Source: Smittia aterrima (taxonomy: Eukaryota; Arthropoda; Insecta; Diptera; Chironomidae). Taken from it: a DNA stretch of 64,000 nt. This document shows, one piece after another, positions 12,101 to 25,100 of the stretch. Every line of letters starts with the position of its first letter. Within the stretch, counting starts at the first letter, position 1. Where the stretch lies: positions 1-64,000 of the forward strand of contig CP093831.1 in the NCBI GenBank assembly GCA_033063855.1. Reading direction: 5' to 3'. Under the pieces are notes generated by a model. It made no database searches. It was not told the origin of the DNA and saw only the letters and a program-made list of their open reading frames with translations. A program made the position numbers and the translations under genes.

Positions 12101-13255
12101 AGAACCTTACGCAATAATTTTACCCACTCACACATCATCTTTTTCTATTTACCACCGGCATTGTGACGCGATTGAATTTTCTTTTAGGAGAAATCAGTAT
12201 GTAAATTGTCACACAATTTTTTAACACATGAAATTCTTGGAGATTTTAGATCGTCTTGAAGCAAACTATTAATTTTTGACGAGTAAAGTAAAGTCCGATA
12301 ATACATAAACATACATAAACATACCACTTGAGATGATTGTTGTGAAATGAAATTGAAATTAAATGTAAAAACAAGCGTGGTGAGTGAGCGAGGAAGAAAA
12401 TGAGTGACTCATCTTGATACTGGGGATGATATTAAATAACGAAAATTTATCTTACGAATGTTTTTATTTTGTTGGACATTGCCCATTTTTTACTTTTTCC
12501 GCGACAATTATTGAAACATCGCTTTTGACGTTCCATTGGAACGTCGTCGCAGATACCATAATTTTGTTGCGTTCAATACAGAAGCGACCTAGTACGACCT
12601 CATCCGTTTTGATCAATAAATTCGATCCGTTATTTGAAGGGCTCTTCGGCACAGTCTGTGCCGCACAGTCGGATTTTCCCTTTTATCTTTTGAAAATAAA
12701 ATATGTTGCAGCATAAACGGAAGAAAGAATATCATTGCAAAGGTTATTTATGTCGCGAAGTGAAAGTCATAGCATTCGAATGAATCGACCTTGTCTCTGC
12801 GTCAAATAAGTGTGTCACTCGAATTTCCATAGGACATGCCTGCTAAGTTTATTTAATTTTTTTCATTTTCACCAATGCAGGATTCATGTTTTGCATATTG
12901 GCGCAGCGAGTGCAACTTTGATGTTACGCATTAATTATGGACCAAGCCAACACAATGCGCCATGCAAGGCTAAATAAAAAAGGATTTATGTGAAGGCTGC
13001 GTTTTTGATTGATTGACATAATTCTCTTCTTTCTTAGATTTCTCATTATCTGAAAGTTGAGAAACTGGACTTTTTGAACTCTTCAATAATCAGAATGGTA
13101 TAAACAGACGAAGTTCCAATCGGCCATTATATAAAAACAGAGGTCGGTGGGACTTTTCGTCCGTTTTCACTGTTTGAATGAAACATCATCGTATTCATCA
13201 ACGGGACTGATGGATTGTCCAGGAGCAAAACGTTAAAAGAAAACTTTTATTCAGT

Positions 13256-13351
13256 ATGTTGAATAAATCGTTCTGGATGCCTTTGGTTCTTCTTCTATTT
13301 GTACGATTGAAGTACTACTTATTATTCGTTATTTCAATAAAGCTATATTAA
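13256..13351 (+). CDS. Possible 31-aa hydrophobic peptide ORF
   Basis: A 31-codon frame starting MLNKSFWMPLVLLLF resembles a secretory signal. It lies about 120 bases after a TATA-like box (tatataaaa at 13128-13136), and an aataaa overlaps its end near 13337. The combination could mark a very short transcript or the first exon of a secreted peptide gene. There is no homology evidence, the peptide has no obvious mature part, and chance occurrence in AT-rich sequence is likely. I list it only because promoter-like, signal-like and polyadenylation-like elements occur in order within 230 bases. Confidence 0.15.
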   Translation: MLNKSFWMPLVLLLFVRLKYYLLFVISIKLY

Positions 13352-14059
13352 ATTACAAAAAGCTCATTTTAATTGCCGTTTTATCGTATTATTATTATCT
13401 TTCAAAGTGAGGTCATAGGTGCTATATCATACACCGATTGCACATTGTATGTCGTCATATCTCTTGGAACCAACAAAAAAAACAGTTCTTTCCAGATCGA
13501 AATCTGTGATTTCTCAATCGCACTATTTTCAATTTTAGCTGGATACATTTAATAAAGTTTTAATTCGAAATAATGAAGTAAGGAATCATCTTTGAATTAA
13601 AGGAATCGATCTTCATACGACTCGTAACCGTTGAGAGAAGAAAAATTTTTTTTGACGGCAGCGCTAAAAATGACACAACCGGAACTAGATTGAACCAACT
13701 TTCACTCTATTGCAATAGTTTACAGCAATATTAAGTAAGTAGCTAAAATGTGAATGTGTTTTCAGTTGCGGTATGTGAAAGTGGGAGCGAAATATATTCT
13801 CGATACTAGTACATATTCTTAAATTTGATAACAGTTTATATTAAGCTGATAATTTGCTGATAACAAGTACTTTTTGCAGGGAAATTATGTAATTTAGCTA
13901 TTTTTACCACTGTGCTGATAATGGTTTCGCTGCGATTCTCGTTAAAGTGACTTTGAAACTCAAATTTAAAGTTGACTGCAACACAACGTGTATTCATAAC
14001 TCTCGTTTATTGAAAGATTCAATCGGCAATCGGTTACAGTAAAGAAGTAAAGTTCCGTT

Positions 14060-14450
14060 TCAATATGCACCGCCAGAGTTGATGGCGTCAATTTCTTTAT
14101 CATCAATGGGCCGTCGTCGATAACGAATTGGGATTTGCCAATCTTCGATCACAATTCCGCTAGAAGCATGGGCAGCCTGTAAAAACATTTAATCATCGAA
14201 AATTTTATAATGCAAGACAGCAATTTAAAGATTTTTATGTTACATAAACATTTTTTTAAAAACTTTATGTACTGGTAAGTTTCCTTTCCTCGTAAAGTTC
14301 AATAACCAACTGATTTCAATTACTTACTGACGACCCGGAACCATGTTGACCGACGGAGACAGCAGGAGCTGATTGATGATTAGCACTGCTTCGAAATTTT
14401 ATCATTGGAATTCGCTTGGCTGCATTAAGCAGGTTGCTTATCATCACCAT
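14060..14450 (-). CDS. KGD4/MRPS36-like mitochondrial protein
   Basis: Two exons on the minus strand (14328-14450 and 14060-14176) encode 79 aa. The N-terminus MVMISNLLNAAKRIPMIKFR is basic and amphipathic, like a mitochondrial presequence. The C-terminus WQIPIRYRRRPIDDKEIDAI followed by NSGGAY matches the short conserved tail of KGD4 (formerly called MRPS36), which has an (R/K)YRRK..(S/D)..EI..I..GG pattern. In animals and yeast this protein tethers E3 to the E1-E2 core of the 2-oxoglutarate dehydrogenase complex in the mitochondrial matrix. The assignment rests on this tail and the size (family about 80-125 aa), so it is probable rather than certain. The intron has GT..AG ends and phase 0. 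The gene follows DOHH in the same orientation, 311 nt downstream. Confidence 0.6.
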
Positions 14451-14761
14451 TTTAATGTGTAGTACTAACAGAGATTGCAAAGAATAGATGATTTATACTT
14501 AAATTGGAATTTAACTTGAAAATAGTAAAATGAAATTTTTCTTTTTAATCAAAGCAAGCCCTTGGAGCAAACTATTTTTTATGACGCAATTTTTTACTTT
14601 TCGAAAAAAAAAACTGTTAAAATTTTTATTCATTTTATTTCATATAAATTTTCTGTTGTGTGTTACATGTATTCTTTTTAATCAGTTTTGACATCAAACG
14701 ATCTTAATAATTGAAGGCATTGCAAGAGTATCTGATGGACGTCGCAGATATTTTTTCGATA
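14451..14761. other. Spacer between DOHH and the KGD4-like gene
   Basis: Sequence of 311 nt between two genes that both read leftward. It must contain the DOHH 3' UTR and the KGD4-like promoter or 5' UTR. On the minus strand an AATAAA (plus-strand tttatt at 14625-14630) lies about 130 bases past the DOHH stop and is the likely polyadenylation signal. No open frame of interest is present. Confidence 0.4.
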
Positions 14762-15709
14762 TTAGAAATCAAAGTCATTAGAGGTTTCATAATCGCAGAT
14801 ATCCAGAGCAATTTCGCAGCTTTCTTTCACAACCCGCTTTTCATCTTGCAAATACTCTTGAAGTACTTTGACGCATTCTTCGTTTGCTATTGCGCCTAAT
14901 GCTTCCGCACACTCATGACGAACCATTTCATTCTCTAAAGGATCTCGAAGATTTTCGATCAAGAATGGAATTGAGTGTTCATCTTGCAATTGCCCTAAAA
15001 CAAAAGCAATTTCGTGTCGAAACAAAGCACTTTTTCCTTTTAATCCAGCAGAGATTGCAAGCACGCTTTCCTTTGAACGTAGATTTCGAAGACTGAACAT
15101 TGCTCGATAACGAACAAAAAGGTTTTCTTCTTCATTAAGCAAAATATATCGGAGCTCGTCAATAGTCTTGTTTTGTGCAAGTGGCGGTGATGGATCAACT
15201 GAAGCATAAGGGTTGTTATCTTTTAAAGGCTCTTTTTGCTGAAGCCATTTCACACGATCTAGAGCGATTTGACAAGTCTCGGATACTTCAATGACTGGAT
15301 CTTTAGAATACTTTTCAAGGATTTCAATAACATCAGGGGATCCTATTGCTCCAAGAGCTTCACCTAAAATTATATCAATTGAAATCAATCGAAATCTAAG
15401 ATAAAAAATTTTAAATTTATTGTATTTACCAGCTTCATGTCGAACCATCGGAGCCTCTGATAGATCAGCAAGTACTTTTGTTAGAACTGGAATTGCGTTA
15501 TAATCTCCAATTTGTCCTAGACAATACGCAAGTTCATGTTTCAGCAAATCGGAGTCATCAGCAAACGCTTGGCCAATGTATTTCAACGCTAATTCACCTT
15601 TAATATTTTTCAAAGTGAACAGAGCCCGAAAACGCTCTTTCATTGGTCTTGTGCTGTCATTCAGAATCTCTCCTACTCGGTTTACTCTTTCGTCGTTAAC
15701 TGCGGGCAT
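14762..15709 (-). CDS. Deoxyhypusine hydroxylase (DOHH)
   Basis: DOHH is a di-iron HEAT-repeat monooxygenase that completes hypusine formation on eIF5A in the cytosol. Two exons (15430-15709 and 14762-15363) encode 293 aa, close to the roughly 300 of the family. The four iron-ligand His-Glu motifs are present: LLKHELAYCLGQ and MVRHEA-GEALGA in the N-terminal half, LFRHEIAFVLGQ and MVRHECAEALGA in the C-terminal half. The two halves repeat each other, as expected. I chose the start MPAVNDERV at 15709 because it aligns with family N-termini; an in-frame ATG at 15751 would add 14 residues. The 66-nt intron (15364-15429) is GT..AG, splits the second HE motif, is a multiple of three and has no stop. 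The gene is divergent from the dynein gene 443 nt away. Confidence 0.95.
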   Translation of the reverse strand: MPAVNDERVNRVGEILNDSTRPMKERFRALFTLKNIKGELALKYIGQAFADDSDLLKHELAYCLGQIGDYNAIPVLTKVLADLSEAPMVRHEAGKYNKFKIFYLRFRLISIDIILGEALGAIGSPDVIEILEKYSKDPVIEVSETCQIALDRVKWLQQKEPLKDNNPYASVDPSPPLAQNKTIDELRYILLNEEENLFVRYRAMFSLRNLRSKESVLAISAGLKGKSALFRHEIAFVLGQLQDEHSIPFLIENLRDPLENEMVRHECAEALGAIANEECVKVLQEYLQDEKRVVKESCEIALDICDYETSNDFDF

Positions 15710-16152
15710 TATCACTGTTTCTTTCTGTAAACTTTTTCTACAATTCGGCAAAAATGTGACGCCACCAGATGGAGGTTATTTCAAACACGCGGGCCTGGGA
15801 ACAATTAATCGAATTTTTAATACCCACTTTTCAAAAATGCTGATAAATCGCTAATATTTTATCAATATTTTTAAATTTTTGTGAAAGACATGAAATGTCA
15901 TTCCGCATTCTTCATTGCTCTGGTGGAAACTCTTCTTTTCATGTCTTTTTATATGGTCGTTGATTTACAGAGATAACGAAATATACATTGCTTTTTTATA
16001 TTTCAAACGTTTTCCGAAATTTAAATTTTTATGCAATTGAAGTTACAAAATCTTGAATTGTTCCCAAACTTCTGACCGAATTCGTACGAAGTCTAAGGAA
16101 ATTTAAAAACTTATTAAAAACCAATAAAACATCAAAAATCAACCCCATAAAG
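15710..16152. promoter_or_regulatory. Divergent DOHH/dynein intergenic region
   Basis: The 443 nt between the start codons of two genes transcribed in opposite directions, so both promoters must lie here or in unseen upstream exons. The sequence is AT-rich. I see no convincing TATA box or other named element, and TATA-less housekeeping promoters would be consistent with both genes. Confidence 0.4.
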
Positions 16153-19100
16153 ATGGGAGATTCATTAGAAAACATTGATCAGTCTATTGAGCCCACACAA
16201 GAGATCGTGGCAGTCGCTGATCATAAGGCCTTTTGCAATTACTTGCGGAAGGCTTTGGCCATTTTATTTGACGATGAAGAACAAAATTCATCGAAACTTG
16301 AAGAAGCATTGGATGAAAACCGGTCACATCAAGAGTGCATCAAGAAATTCCTTTCGGATCCTCAGGTGCAAACTCTCTTTATTCAAAAGTCTTCAATGAA
16401 AGGTAAAAAACATTTGAAACATTCAAAAATGGATGTGATGACTCACCAAAAAAAAACTTTTGGGCGTTGGATCTACGTATTGTAGATTCTTCATTTCTTT
16501 TGTAATCAATTGTTTAAATCGAAAACTTCGTATTTTTTAGAAGATGAAAGCGATCAATCGCAGGAGGGTGAGGAAGAAAAGGAGTCGGTTCAATACTACA
16601 TCAGTAACGACGTTCATTTTACTAATCCTCGCTATCATTCATTAGGTACACTAAGTTTTTCTTCTTGAATTTCCACTTTATTAACTCTTTTCCATTCTAG
16701 TATGCGTAAAGCGTGGAGCTGTTGTTGAGGCAGATAAGTCTATTCACTCTCAACTTCGTCTGATTAATTTCTCCGACGGTTCTCCTTACGAAACTATTCA
16801 CTCAATCATCAGCAAAACTCTTTCTCCCTTCTTCAAGAGCTATGTTAAGGAATCTGGACGAGCTGATCGTGATGGTGATAAGATGGCCCCAAGTGTTGAG
16901 AAAAAGTTGGCTGAATTAGAGATGGGTTTGCTTCATCTTCAGCAGAATATCGATATCCCCGAAGTAACTCTTACTATTAATCAGCAAGTTCAAACGACTA
17001 TCAAAAGATGTGCTGACGAAAATCGTAAAGCTAAAGTTGTTGACTTTGGAGATAAAGCTGATGACTCAATGTTTCTTAACGCACTTCAGTCCAGTGTCGC
17101 TCGTTGGATTAAAGAGATTCAGAAAGTTACGAAGCTCGACCGAGATCCTTCATCTGGAACAGCACTTCAGGAGATCTCTTTCTGGCTTAATCTGGAACGA
17201 GCTTTACATCGAATTCAGGAGAAACGCGAATCACCCGAAGTCGCTCTTACCCTCGAACTTTTGAAGAATGGAAAACGCTTTCATGCTACAGTTTCCTTTG
17301 ATACTGACACTGGACTGAAACAGGTTCTTGCTATGGTCGCTGATTACAACCCATTGATGAAAGATTTTCCAATTAATGATTTGCTCTCGGCAACCGAACT
17401 GGATCGAATTCGAGCAGCTGTGCAACTAATTTTCTCGCACTTGCGTAAAGTTCGTAACACCAAGTATCCAATTCAGGTAAGCATGAATGCTAAAATAATC
17501 TATTCTATGAATGTTTATCTCTATGATGCATTTAAATGGCTTCCCTTAACTTTCTAATACATTAATGTTCTCTGTGTAATCTGCGTTTGAATATAAATTA
17601 ACATTTTTTTTCATTCTCCTAGCGAGCACTTCGTTTGATTGAAGCGATTTCACGAGATTTAAGCAACCAACTCCTAAAAGTTCTTGGTACACGTCGATTG
17701 ATGCATATTCCTTTTGATGAATTTGAACGTGTGATGAATCAGTGCTTTGAGATCTTCAGTTGTTGGGATGATGAATTCGACAAGTTGCAGGGTTTGCTGC
17801 GTGACATTGTCAAGAAGAAGCGAGACGAACACTTAAAAATCATCTGGCGTATTAATGCAGCTCATAAGAAGTTGCAAAATAGAATGGAGCATATGCGTAA
17901 GTTCCGACGTCATCACGAACAACTCCGTTCCGTTATTGTAAGAGTTTTGAGACCAACACTTGCTGCCGCTGCAATTACTGAAGCTCCAGCTGAAGGAAAA
18001 CAACCATTCTCGTTGGAAGCTGCCGATGCCAATGCAATCGAAGAAGTTAATTTAGCTTATGAAAATGTGAAAGAAGTTGAATGTTTGGATATTACGAAGG
18101 AAGGCTCTGAAGCTTACGATGCTGCGGTGAAACGGTACGAAGAAAGAATCGATCGCGTTGAAACTCGCATAACAGCTCATTTGAGAGATCAATTAGGAAC
18201 AGCTAAGAATGCAAATGAAATGTTCCGTATTTTCTCACGGTTCAATGCTTTGTTTGTTCGACCTCATATCCGTGGAGCGATCCGTGAATATCAAACCCAG
18301 TTGATTCAGCGTGTTAAGGACGACATCGAAGCTTTGCATGAGAAGTTCAAGGTTCAATATCCCCAAAGCAAGAGCTGTCGCCTGTCTGTCGTTCGTGATT
18401 TACCACCTGTTGCTGGATCAATCATTTGGGCTAGGCAAATTGACAATCAACTGACTATGTACTTAAAGCGTGTTGAAGATGTTCTTGGAAAAGGATGGGA
18501 AACTCATATCGAAGGACAAAAATTAAAAGCTGATGGAGATAGCTTCCGCGCCAAGCTGTCTACTGCTGATCTCTTTCAAGATTGGGCGCGAAAAGTTCAA
18601 GAAAGAAACTATGGCATCACTGGAAGAATTTTCTTAATTGACGCCGCTAGGTAAAAAAAAATTATTGAAAATTTAATATTTTTATCAAAGAAATGTATTT
18701 CGTCTCTCATAGGTCTAGATTGGCTCGTGGTAACACTTTAAAGTTAAAAGTGAACTTCCTTCCCGAAATCATCACGCTGTATAAGGAAGTGCGCAATTTG
18801 AAGAGCTTAGGATTTCGCGTTCCGCTTGCTATTGTCAACAAGGCTCATCAAGCTAATCAAATTTATCCGTTTGCTATCTCGCTCATCGAAAGTGTTCGAA
18901 CCTATGAAAGAACATTAAATAAGGTATGGTAGTGACTTTCATATAAATTTGATTCCACAGCACAATTGCACTCCTTCGTGACAAGTCCTATAAATCGTAG
19001 GCTTATATGATTTCCATTATTTTGATTCACTTGATGATACTTTTAAATGACCCAAAAAGTATTTCAAAACTTCGTCATTATTTTACATGCAGCTAATCAA

Positions 19101-22100
19101 TAGGACAACCGCACAAAATTCCGTATTTCAGGTAGTTACTGGAAACGTCGTGCTAATGAAGATTATTAAGATTTTAGAGCTTTTGTAGATTTTTTAAAAA
19201 AGTTATCTCTTGTACAATTGTTGCTTTTAAACGTGAACTAACTCTGATCTAATGCGTTCACAGATAGAAGATCGCGCCAGCATCATTCCGTTGGTCGCTC
19301 AACTTCGCACTGATGTCTTGAACCTCGTGTCAGAAGGAATTGCACTGGTCTGGGAAAGTTATAAACTCGATCCCTATGTTCAACGACTCTCGGAGATGGT
19401 AACGTCCTTCCAAGAGAAGGTCGAGGATTTGTTGGTAGTCGAAGAACAGCTTGACGTTGATGTTCGTTCTTTGGAAACATGTCCATATTCAGCAGCAACA
19501 TTCGCTGAGATTCTTTCGAAAATTCAACATGCAGTTGACGATCTTTCTCTTCGTCAATACTCGAATTTACACGTTTGGGTTCAACGACTTGATGAAGAAG
19601 TCGAGAAGAAACTTGCAACCCGACTACAATCGGGAATTCAAGCTTGGACTGATGCATTAGCTGGAGTAAAAAAAGACGTCGATTTGTCGATGGATACCGA
19701 CGCTCCAGTGCAGCCATCAATCAAATCTGGAGGAGATCCTCAAATTCATCATGCTGTTCATGAAATTAGGATCACCAATCAACAAATGTATTTGTTCCCA
19801 TCGATCGAAGAAGCTCGATTCCAAATCATGCAGCAGTTGTTTGCTTGGCAAGCGATCGTCACATCACAAACGCGTCTGCAGAGCTCTCGTTATCAAGTTG
19901 GGTTGGACAAGCCTGTATCGCAAACTTATAGAAACTTGTTGACGAAGTTGCCCGCTGGTTCTGAACCGTTGGAAGCTGGTTATGCTGCAATTGACAGCAA
20001 AATGACAGAAGTTCGCTCTTACGTTGACGAGTGGCTGCGCTACCAGAGCTTGTGGGACTTGCAACCTGATATGCTCTACGGCCGTTTGGGAGAAGACATC
20101 AATTTGTGGATTAAATGCTTGAATGATATTAAAAAATCTCGCACAACGTTCGATACTAGTGATACGAGACGAGCTTACGGACCTATCATTATCGATTATG
20201 CAAAAGTTCAAGCTAAAGTTACTTTGAAGTACGATTCATGGCACAAGGAGGCGCTTAGCAAATTTGGTCAATTATTAGGTAATGAGATGGGAACGTTCCA
20301 CACTAAAGTCTCAAAATCTCGAACTGATTTGGAACAGCAATCGATCGAAGCTGCCAGTACATCTGATGCCGTCACATTTATAACATATGTTCAGTCATTA
20401 AAAAAAGAAATCTTGGTTTGGGACAAACAAGTCGAGGTTTATCGCGAAGCTCAAAGAATTCTCGAGCGTCAACGCTTCCAATTTCCCACCAATTGGTTGC
20501 ATGTTGATAATATCGAAGGCGAATGGTCTGCTTTCAACGAAATTATGAAACGTAAAGATTCGGCGATTCAAACCCAGGTTGCAAGTTTGCAGACAAAGAT
20601 TGTATCGGAAGACAAGGCTGTTGAAAGTCGAACTGTTGATTTCCTAAACGACTGGGAGAAAAACAAGCCAACTGGAGGAAGGACTCGCCCAGATGAAGCG
20701 TTGCAGCAATTGCATATTTTTGAGACAAAGTTTTCACGTTTGAAGGAAGAACGTGACAATGTTGCTAAAGCCAAGGAAGCTCTTGAACTTCAGGAGTCAG
20801 CGATTCCAAACAACAGCTCCGAACGCATGAGTGTTGTCATGGAGGAACTTCAAGATTTACGAGGTGTCTGGAGCGAACTTGGCAAGATATGGTCGCAAAT
20901 TGATGAAACCAGAGAAAAACCTTGGTTATCTGTTCAACCAAGAAAGCTGCGTCAAAGTCTTGAAGCAATGATGACCCAATTGAAGGAACTTCCAGCTCGC
21001 TTGCGAATGTACGAGTCGTTCGAGTACGTCAAGAAATTGTTGCAAAGCTACATTAAGGTCAACTTATTGATTGTCGAACTTAAGTCAGATGCATTGAAAG
21101 AACGCCATTGGAAGCAATTGACTAAACAGCTGCGTGTCAATTGGGTATTGTCAGAATTAACGCTGGGCCAGGTTTGGGATGTTAATCTTTTGAAAAATGA
21201 GAACATCGTAAAAGACATCATTTTGGTTGCACAAGGAGAAATGGCTCTGGAGGAGTTCCTGAAGCAAGTCCGAGAATCATGGCAGAACTATGAACTTGAC
21301 TTGATAAATTATCAAAACAAATGCAGAATAATTCGAGGTTGGGACGATTTGTTCAACAAGGTGAAAGAACATATTAACTCTGTTGCCGCAATGAAGCTTT
21401 CGCCTTACTATAAAGTTTTCGAAGAAGAAGCAATCACGTGGGAAGAGAAGCTAAATCGAATCAATTCCTTATTCGATGTCTGGATCGACGTTCAACGACG
21501 CTGGGTTTATTTGGAAGGAATCTTCAGTGGTTCTGCTGACATCAAAGTTTTACTTCCGGTCGAAACCAGTAGATTCCAAAGTATAAGCAGTGAATTCTTG
21601 GGATTGATGAAGAAAGTCTCAAAGAGTCCCAAGGTAATGGACGTTCTCAATATTCCCGCAGTTCAAAGATCGCTCGAGCGTCTTGCTGATCTTCTTGGAA
21701 AGATTCAAAAGGCTCTAGGAGAATACTTGGAACGTGAACGAACATCATTTCCACGTTTCTACTTTGTTGGTGACGAAGACTTGTTGGAGATAATTGGAAA
21801 CAGCAAGAATGTGGCTCGATTGCAAAAACATTTCAAAAAAATGTTTGCTGGTGTGGCATCTATCCTGTTAAACGAAGATAACACAATTATTCTCGGTATT
21901 GCATCCCGAGAAGGCGAAGAGGTTAAATTCATTCGGCCTGTTTCGACTGTTGAGCACCCAAAAATCAACGAATGGTTGACCTTGGTCGAAAGAGAAATGA
22001 GATTCACATTGGCATCATTCTTAGCTCAGGCTGTACAAGATATAAAACAGTTTAAAGATGAGATTGATTCACAGAAATATATGGAATGGTGTGACAAATA

Positions 22101-25100
22101 TCAAGCCCAAATCGTTGTGCTTGCAGCTCAAATCTTGTGGTCCGAAGATGTCGAAGCTGCTTTGCAACAAGCTGCAGAGTCGTCGGTCAAAAATCCATTG
22201 AATCGCGTTCTTACATCTGTCGAGTCAACACTCAATGTTCTTGCTGATTCAGTTTTACAAGAACAACCTCCATTGCGGCGTAAAAAACTTGAGCATCTCA
22301 TCAATGAATTTGTTCACAAACGAACCGTTACACGCAGGTTACTTCAACACGAGGTCAACAATCCGAAATCTTTCCACTGGTTAACTGAGATGCGTTTCTA
22401 TTTCGATCCAAGACAAACTGAGGTTCTTGAACAGCTCACAATTCACATGGCTAATGCTCGATTCTACTATGGATTTGAATATTTGGGAGTTCAAGATCGT
22501 TTGGTTCAAACTCCACTTACCGATCGATGCTATTTGACGATGACACAAGCTTTGGAATCTCGGTTGGGCGGTTCTCCATTCGGTCCAGCTGGAACGGGTA
22601 AAACAGAATCAGTTAAGGCTCTTGGTAATCAACTAGGTCGCTTCGTTCTCGTCTTCAATTGCGATGAAACTTTTGACTTTCAAGCAATGGGACGAATCTT
22701 CGTTGGTCTGTGCCAAGTTGGAGCTTGGGGCTGTTTCGATGAATTTAATCGACTGGAAGAGCGCATGCTTTCTGCTGTCTCGCAACAAATTCAGACTATT
22801 CAAGAAGCTTTAAAATCTCAAGCTGACACTTCATCCAACACCAAAGTAAGTTAAATGTTATTGGCAATAACTTATTGCTACTCTAATAGTCTCGGAGTGA
22901 TCTCGGAGTATTTTACTCCTCTGAGTATTCTCGGAGTAACTTAGAGTATTCTCGGAGTTAAATTTTTCGTATTTTCAGGGAACAATTTCTGTTGAATTAG
23001 TTGGAAAACAAGTTCGCGTCTCCACTGATATGGCAATCTTTATTACCATGAATCCAGGTTATGCAGGCCGTTCGAACTTGCCAGACAACCTTAAGAAACT
23101 TTTTAGATCTTTGGCAATGACTACACCCGATCGACAACTCATTGCTGAAGTCATGCTTTTCTCACAAGGCTTCAGAACTGCAGAAAAACTTGCATGCAAA
23201 ATTGTTCCATTTTTCAAGCTTTGCGATGAACAATTGAGCAATCAATCGCATTATGACTTCGGTTTGAGAGCCCTGAAATCGGTTTTGGTATCCGCCGGAA
23301 ACGTTAAGCGCGATCGCATCATGAGAATTAAGGATAATATGCGGCAATCAGGCGAAGAAAATATTGATGAAGGCACAATTGCTGAAAATCTACCTGAGCA
23401 AGAAATTCTTATTCAATCAGTTTGTGAAACAATGGTACCAAAGCTTGTGGCTGAAGATATTCCGCTCCTGTTTTCACTACTTAACGATGTTTTCCCTAAC
23501 GTTGGTTATACTCGTGCAGAAATGAAAGGATTGAAAGATGAAATTAAAAAAGTTTGCGCTGAGGAATATCTTGTAAGTGGAGAAGGAGATGAGCAAGGAA
23601 CAGCTTGGATGGAAAAAGTAAGTAAAAACTTGTCTAGTTTTTTTTTTATAAAAAAAATCACTAACATAAAAAAATTCAAAATTTTCTCATCACTAACGCT
23701 AACACTAAAAATACACAAAAAAAAGGGGTTCGGTGAAACTTGGTTGTCGAAAGTGAGTCACATGGCGCTTAAAATAATTAGAAAATGACTAACTGTTAAA
23801 ATAGTTAAAGCAGTTCGATAATTAAATATTTAATTAACTTTTTGTTTTCACTTTCTTAGGTTCTTCAACTCTACCAAATATCAAGTCTAAATCATGGTTT
23901 AATGATGGTGGGTCCGTCAGGTTCTGGAAAATCAACTGCATGGAAAGTTTTGCTGAAAGCACTTGAACGATTCGAAGGCATTGAAGGTGTCGCTCACGTC
24001 ATTGATCCAAAAGCTATCTCGAAAGAAACTCTGTACGGTGTTTTGGATCCAAACACTCGAGAATGGACTGATGGACTTTTCACTCATATTTTGAGGTAAA
24101 AAAAAATAGTTTTAAGTTTTCGCTATTATTAATTTTATTTTTGGTAATAGAAAAATTATTGACAACGTACGTGGCGAGATTAACAAACGTCAATGGATAA
24201 TTTTTGATGGCGATGTCGACCCGGAATGGGTTGAAAACCTGAATTCTGTGCTTGATGACAACAAACTCCTCACGCTCCCGAATGGTGAACGTCTATCGCT
24301 ACCACCAAATGTTCGTGTCATGTTTGAAGTACAAGATTTGAAATACGCAACACTCGCCACTGTCTCTCGTTGTGGAATGGTTTGGTTCAGTGAGGATGTT
24401 TTGAGTACTGAAATGATATTTGAAAATTACTTCCTTCGAATCAAAGCAATTCCTTTGGAAGAAGGAGAAGACGAAAGCTTTATTCAGCCCGCATCAAAAG
24501 GAAATCAAGACAAGGAAGAAGAGATATCGCCTGCTCTCCAAACTCAAAGAGAGATTGCATCTCTTATGCATCCTTACTTTGCAGCCGATGGATTAGTTGT
24601 GCGCAGCTTGGAATATGCACTCACTCAAGAGCACATTATGGATTTTACTAGATTGAGAGCTTTGAGCTCACTTTTCTCAATGCTGAATCAAGGTATTAGA
24701 AACGTTTTGCAATTCAATCAACAACATCCTGACTTTCCAATCGTACCGGAGCAACTTGAGCAGTACATTCCAAAGCATCTTGTATACTCTGTCTTATGGT
24801 CATTTGCTGGGGATTCGAAATTGAAGTCCCGTGTGGATCTTGGTGACTTTATTCGATCTGTTACAACTGTAAACTTGCCTGCTACATCTGGCGCTCCAAT
24901 CATAGATTATGAAGTAACGATTCAAGGAGAATGGGCACCATGGTCAAACAAAGTTCCTGTTATCGAAGTGGAAACTCACAAGGTTGCAGCTCCAGACGTT
25001 GTTGTGCCTACTTTAGACACAGTGCGGCACGAATCGCTTCTTTACACTTGGCTGGCAGAGCACAAGCCATTAGTTCTCTGTGGCCCTCCTGGTTCAGGAA

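Larger units (their letters stand above)
6831..14059. other. 7.2 kb stretch without a supported gene
   Basis: AT-rich sequence upstream of Rab35 and downstream of the KGD4-like gene. The only open frames are short (at most about 100 codons), have no recognisable domain and lack codon bias. It contains the 70-bp tandem duplication at 9055-9197 and a weak candidate micro-gene near 13128-13351, both entered separately. It may hold regulatory sequence, 5' UTR exons or a non-coding RNA; I cannot tell which. Confidence 0.35.

Noticed and set aside
12414..12716. 100-codon plus-strand frame in the 7 kb gap
   Set aside because: An overlapping antisense frame is equally open, with no recognisable motif or flanking splice signals consistent with a gene.
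19283..19720. 145-codon antisense frame inside the dynein gene
   Set aside because: Shadow of a conserved dynein exon; its composition mirrors the sense codons and it has no independent support.
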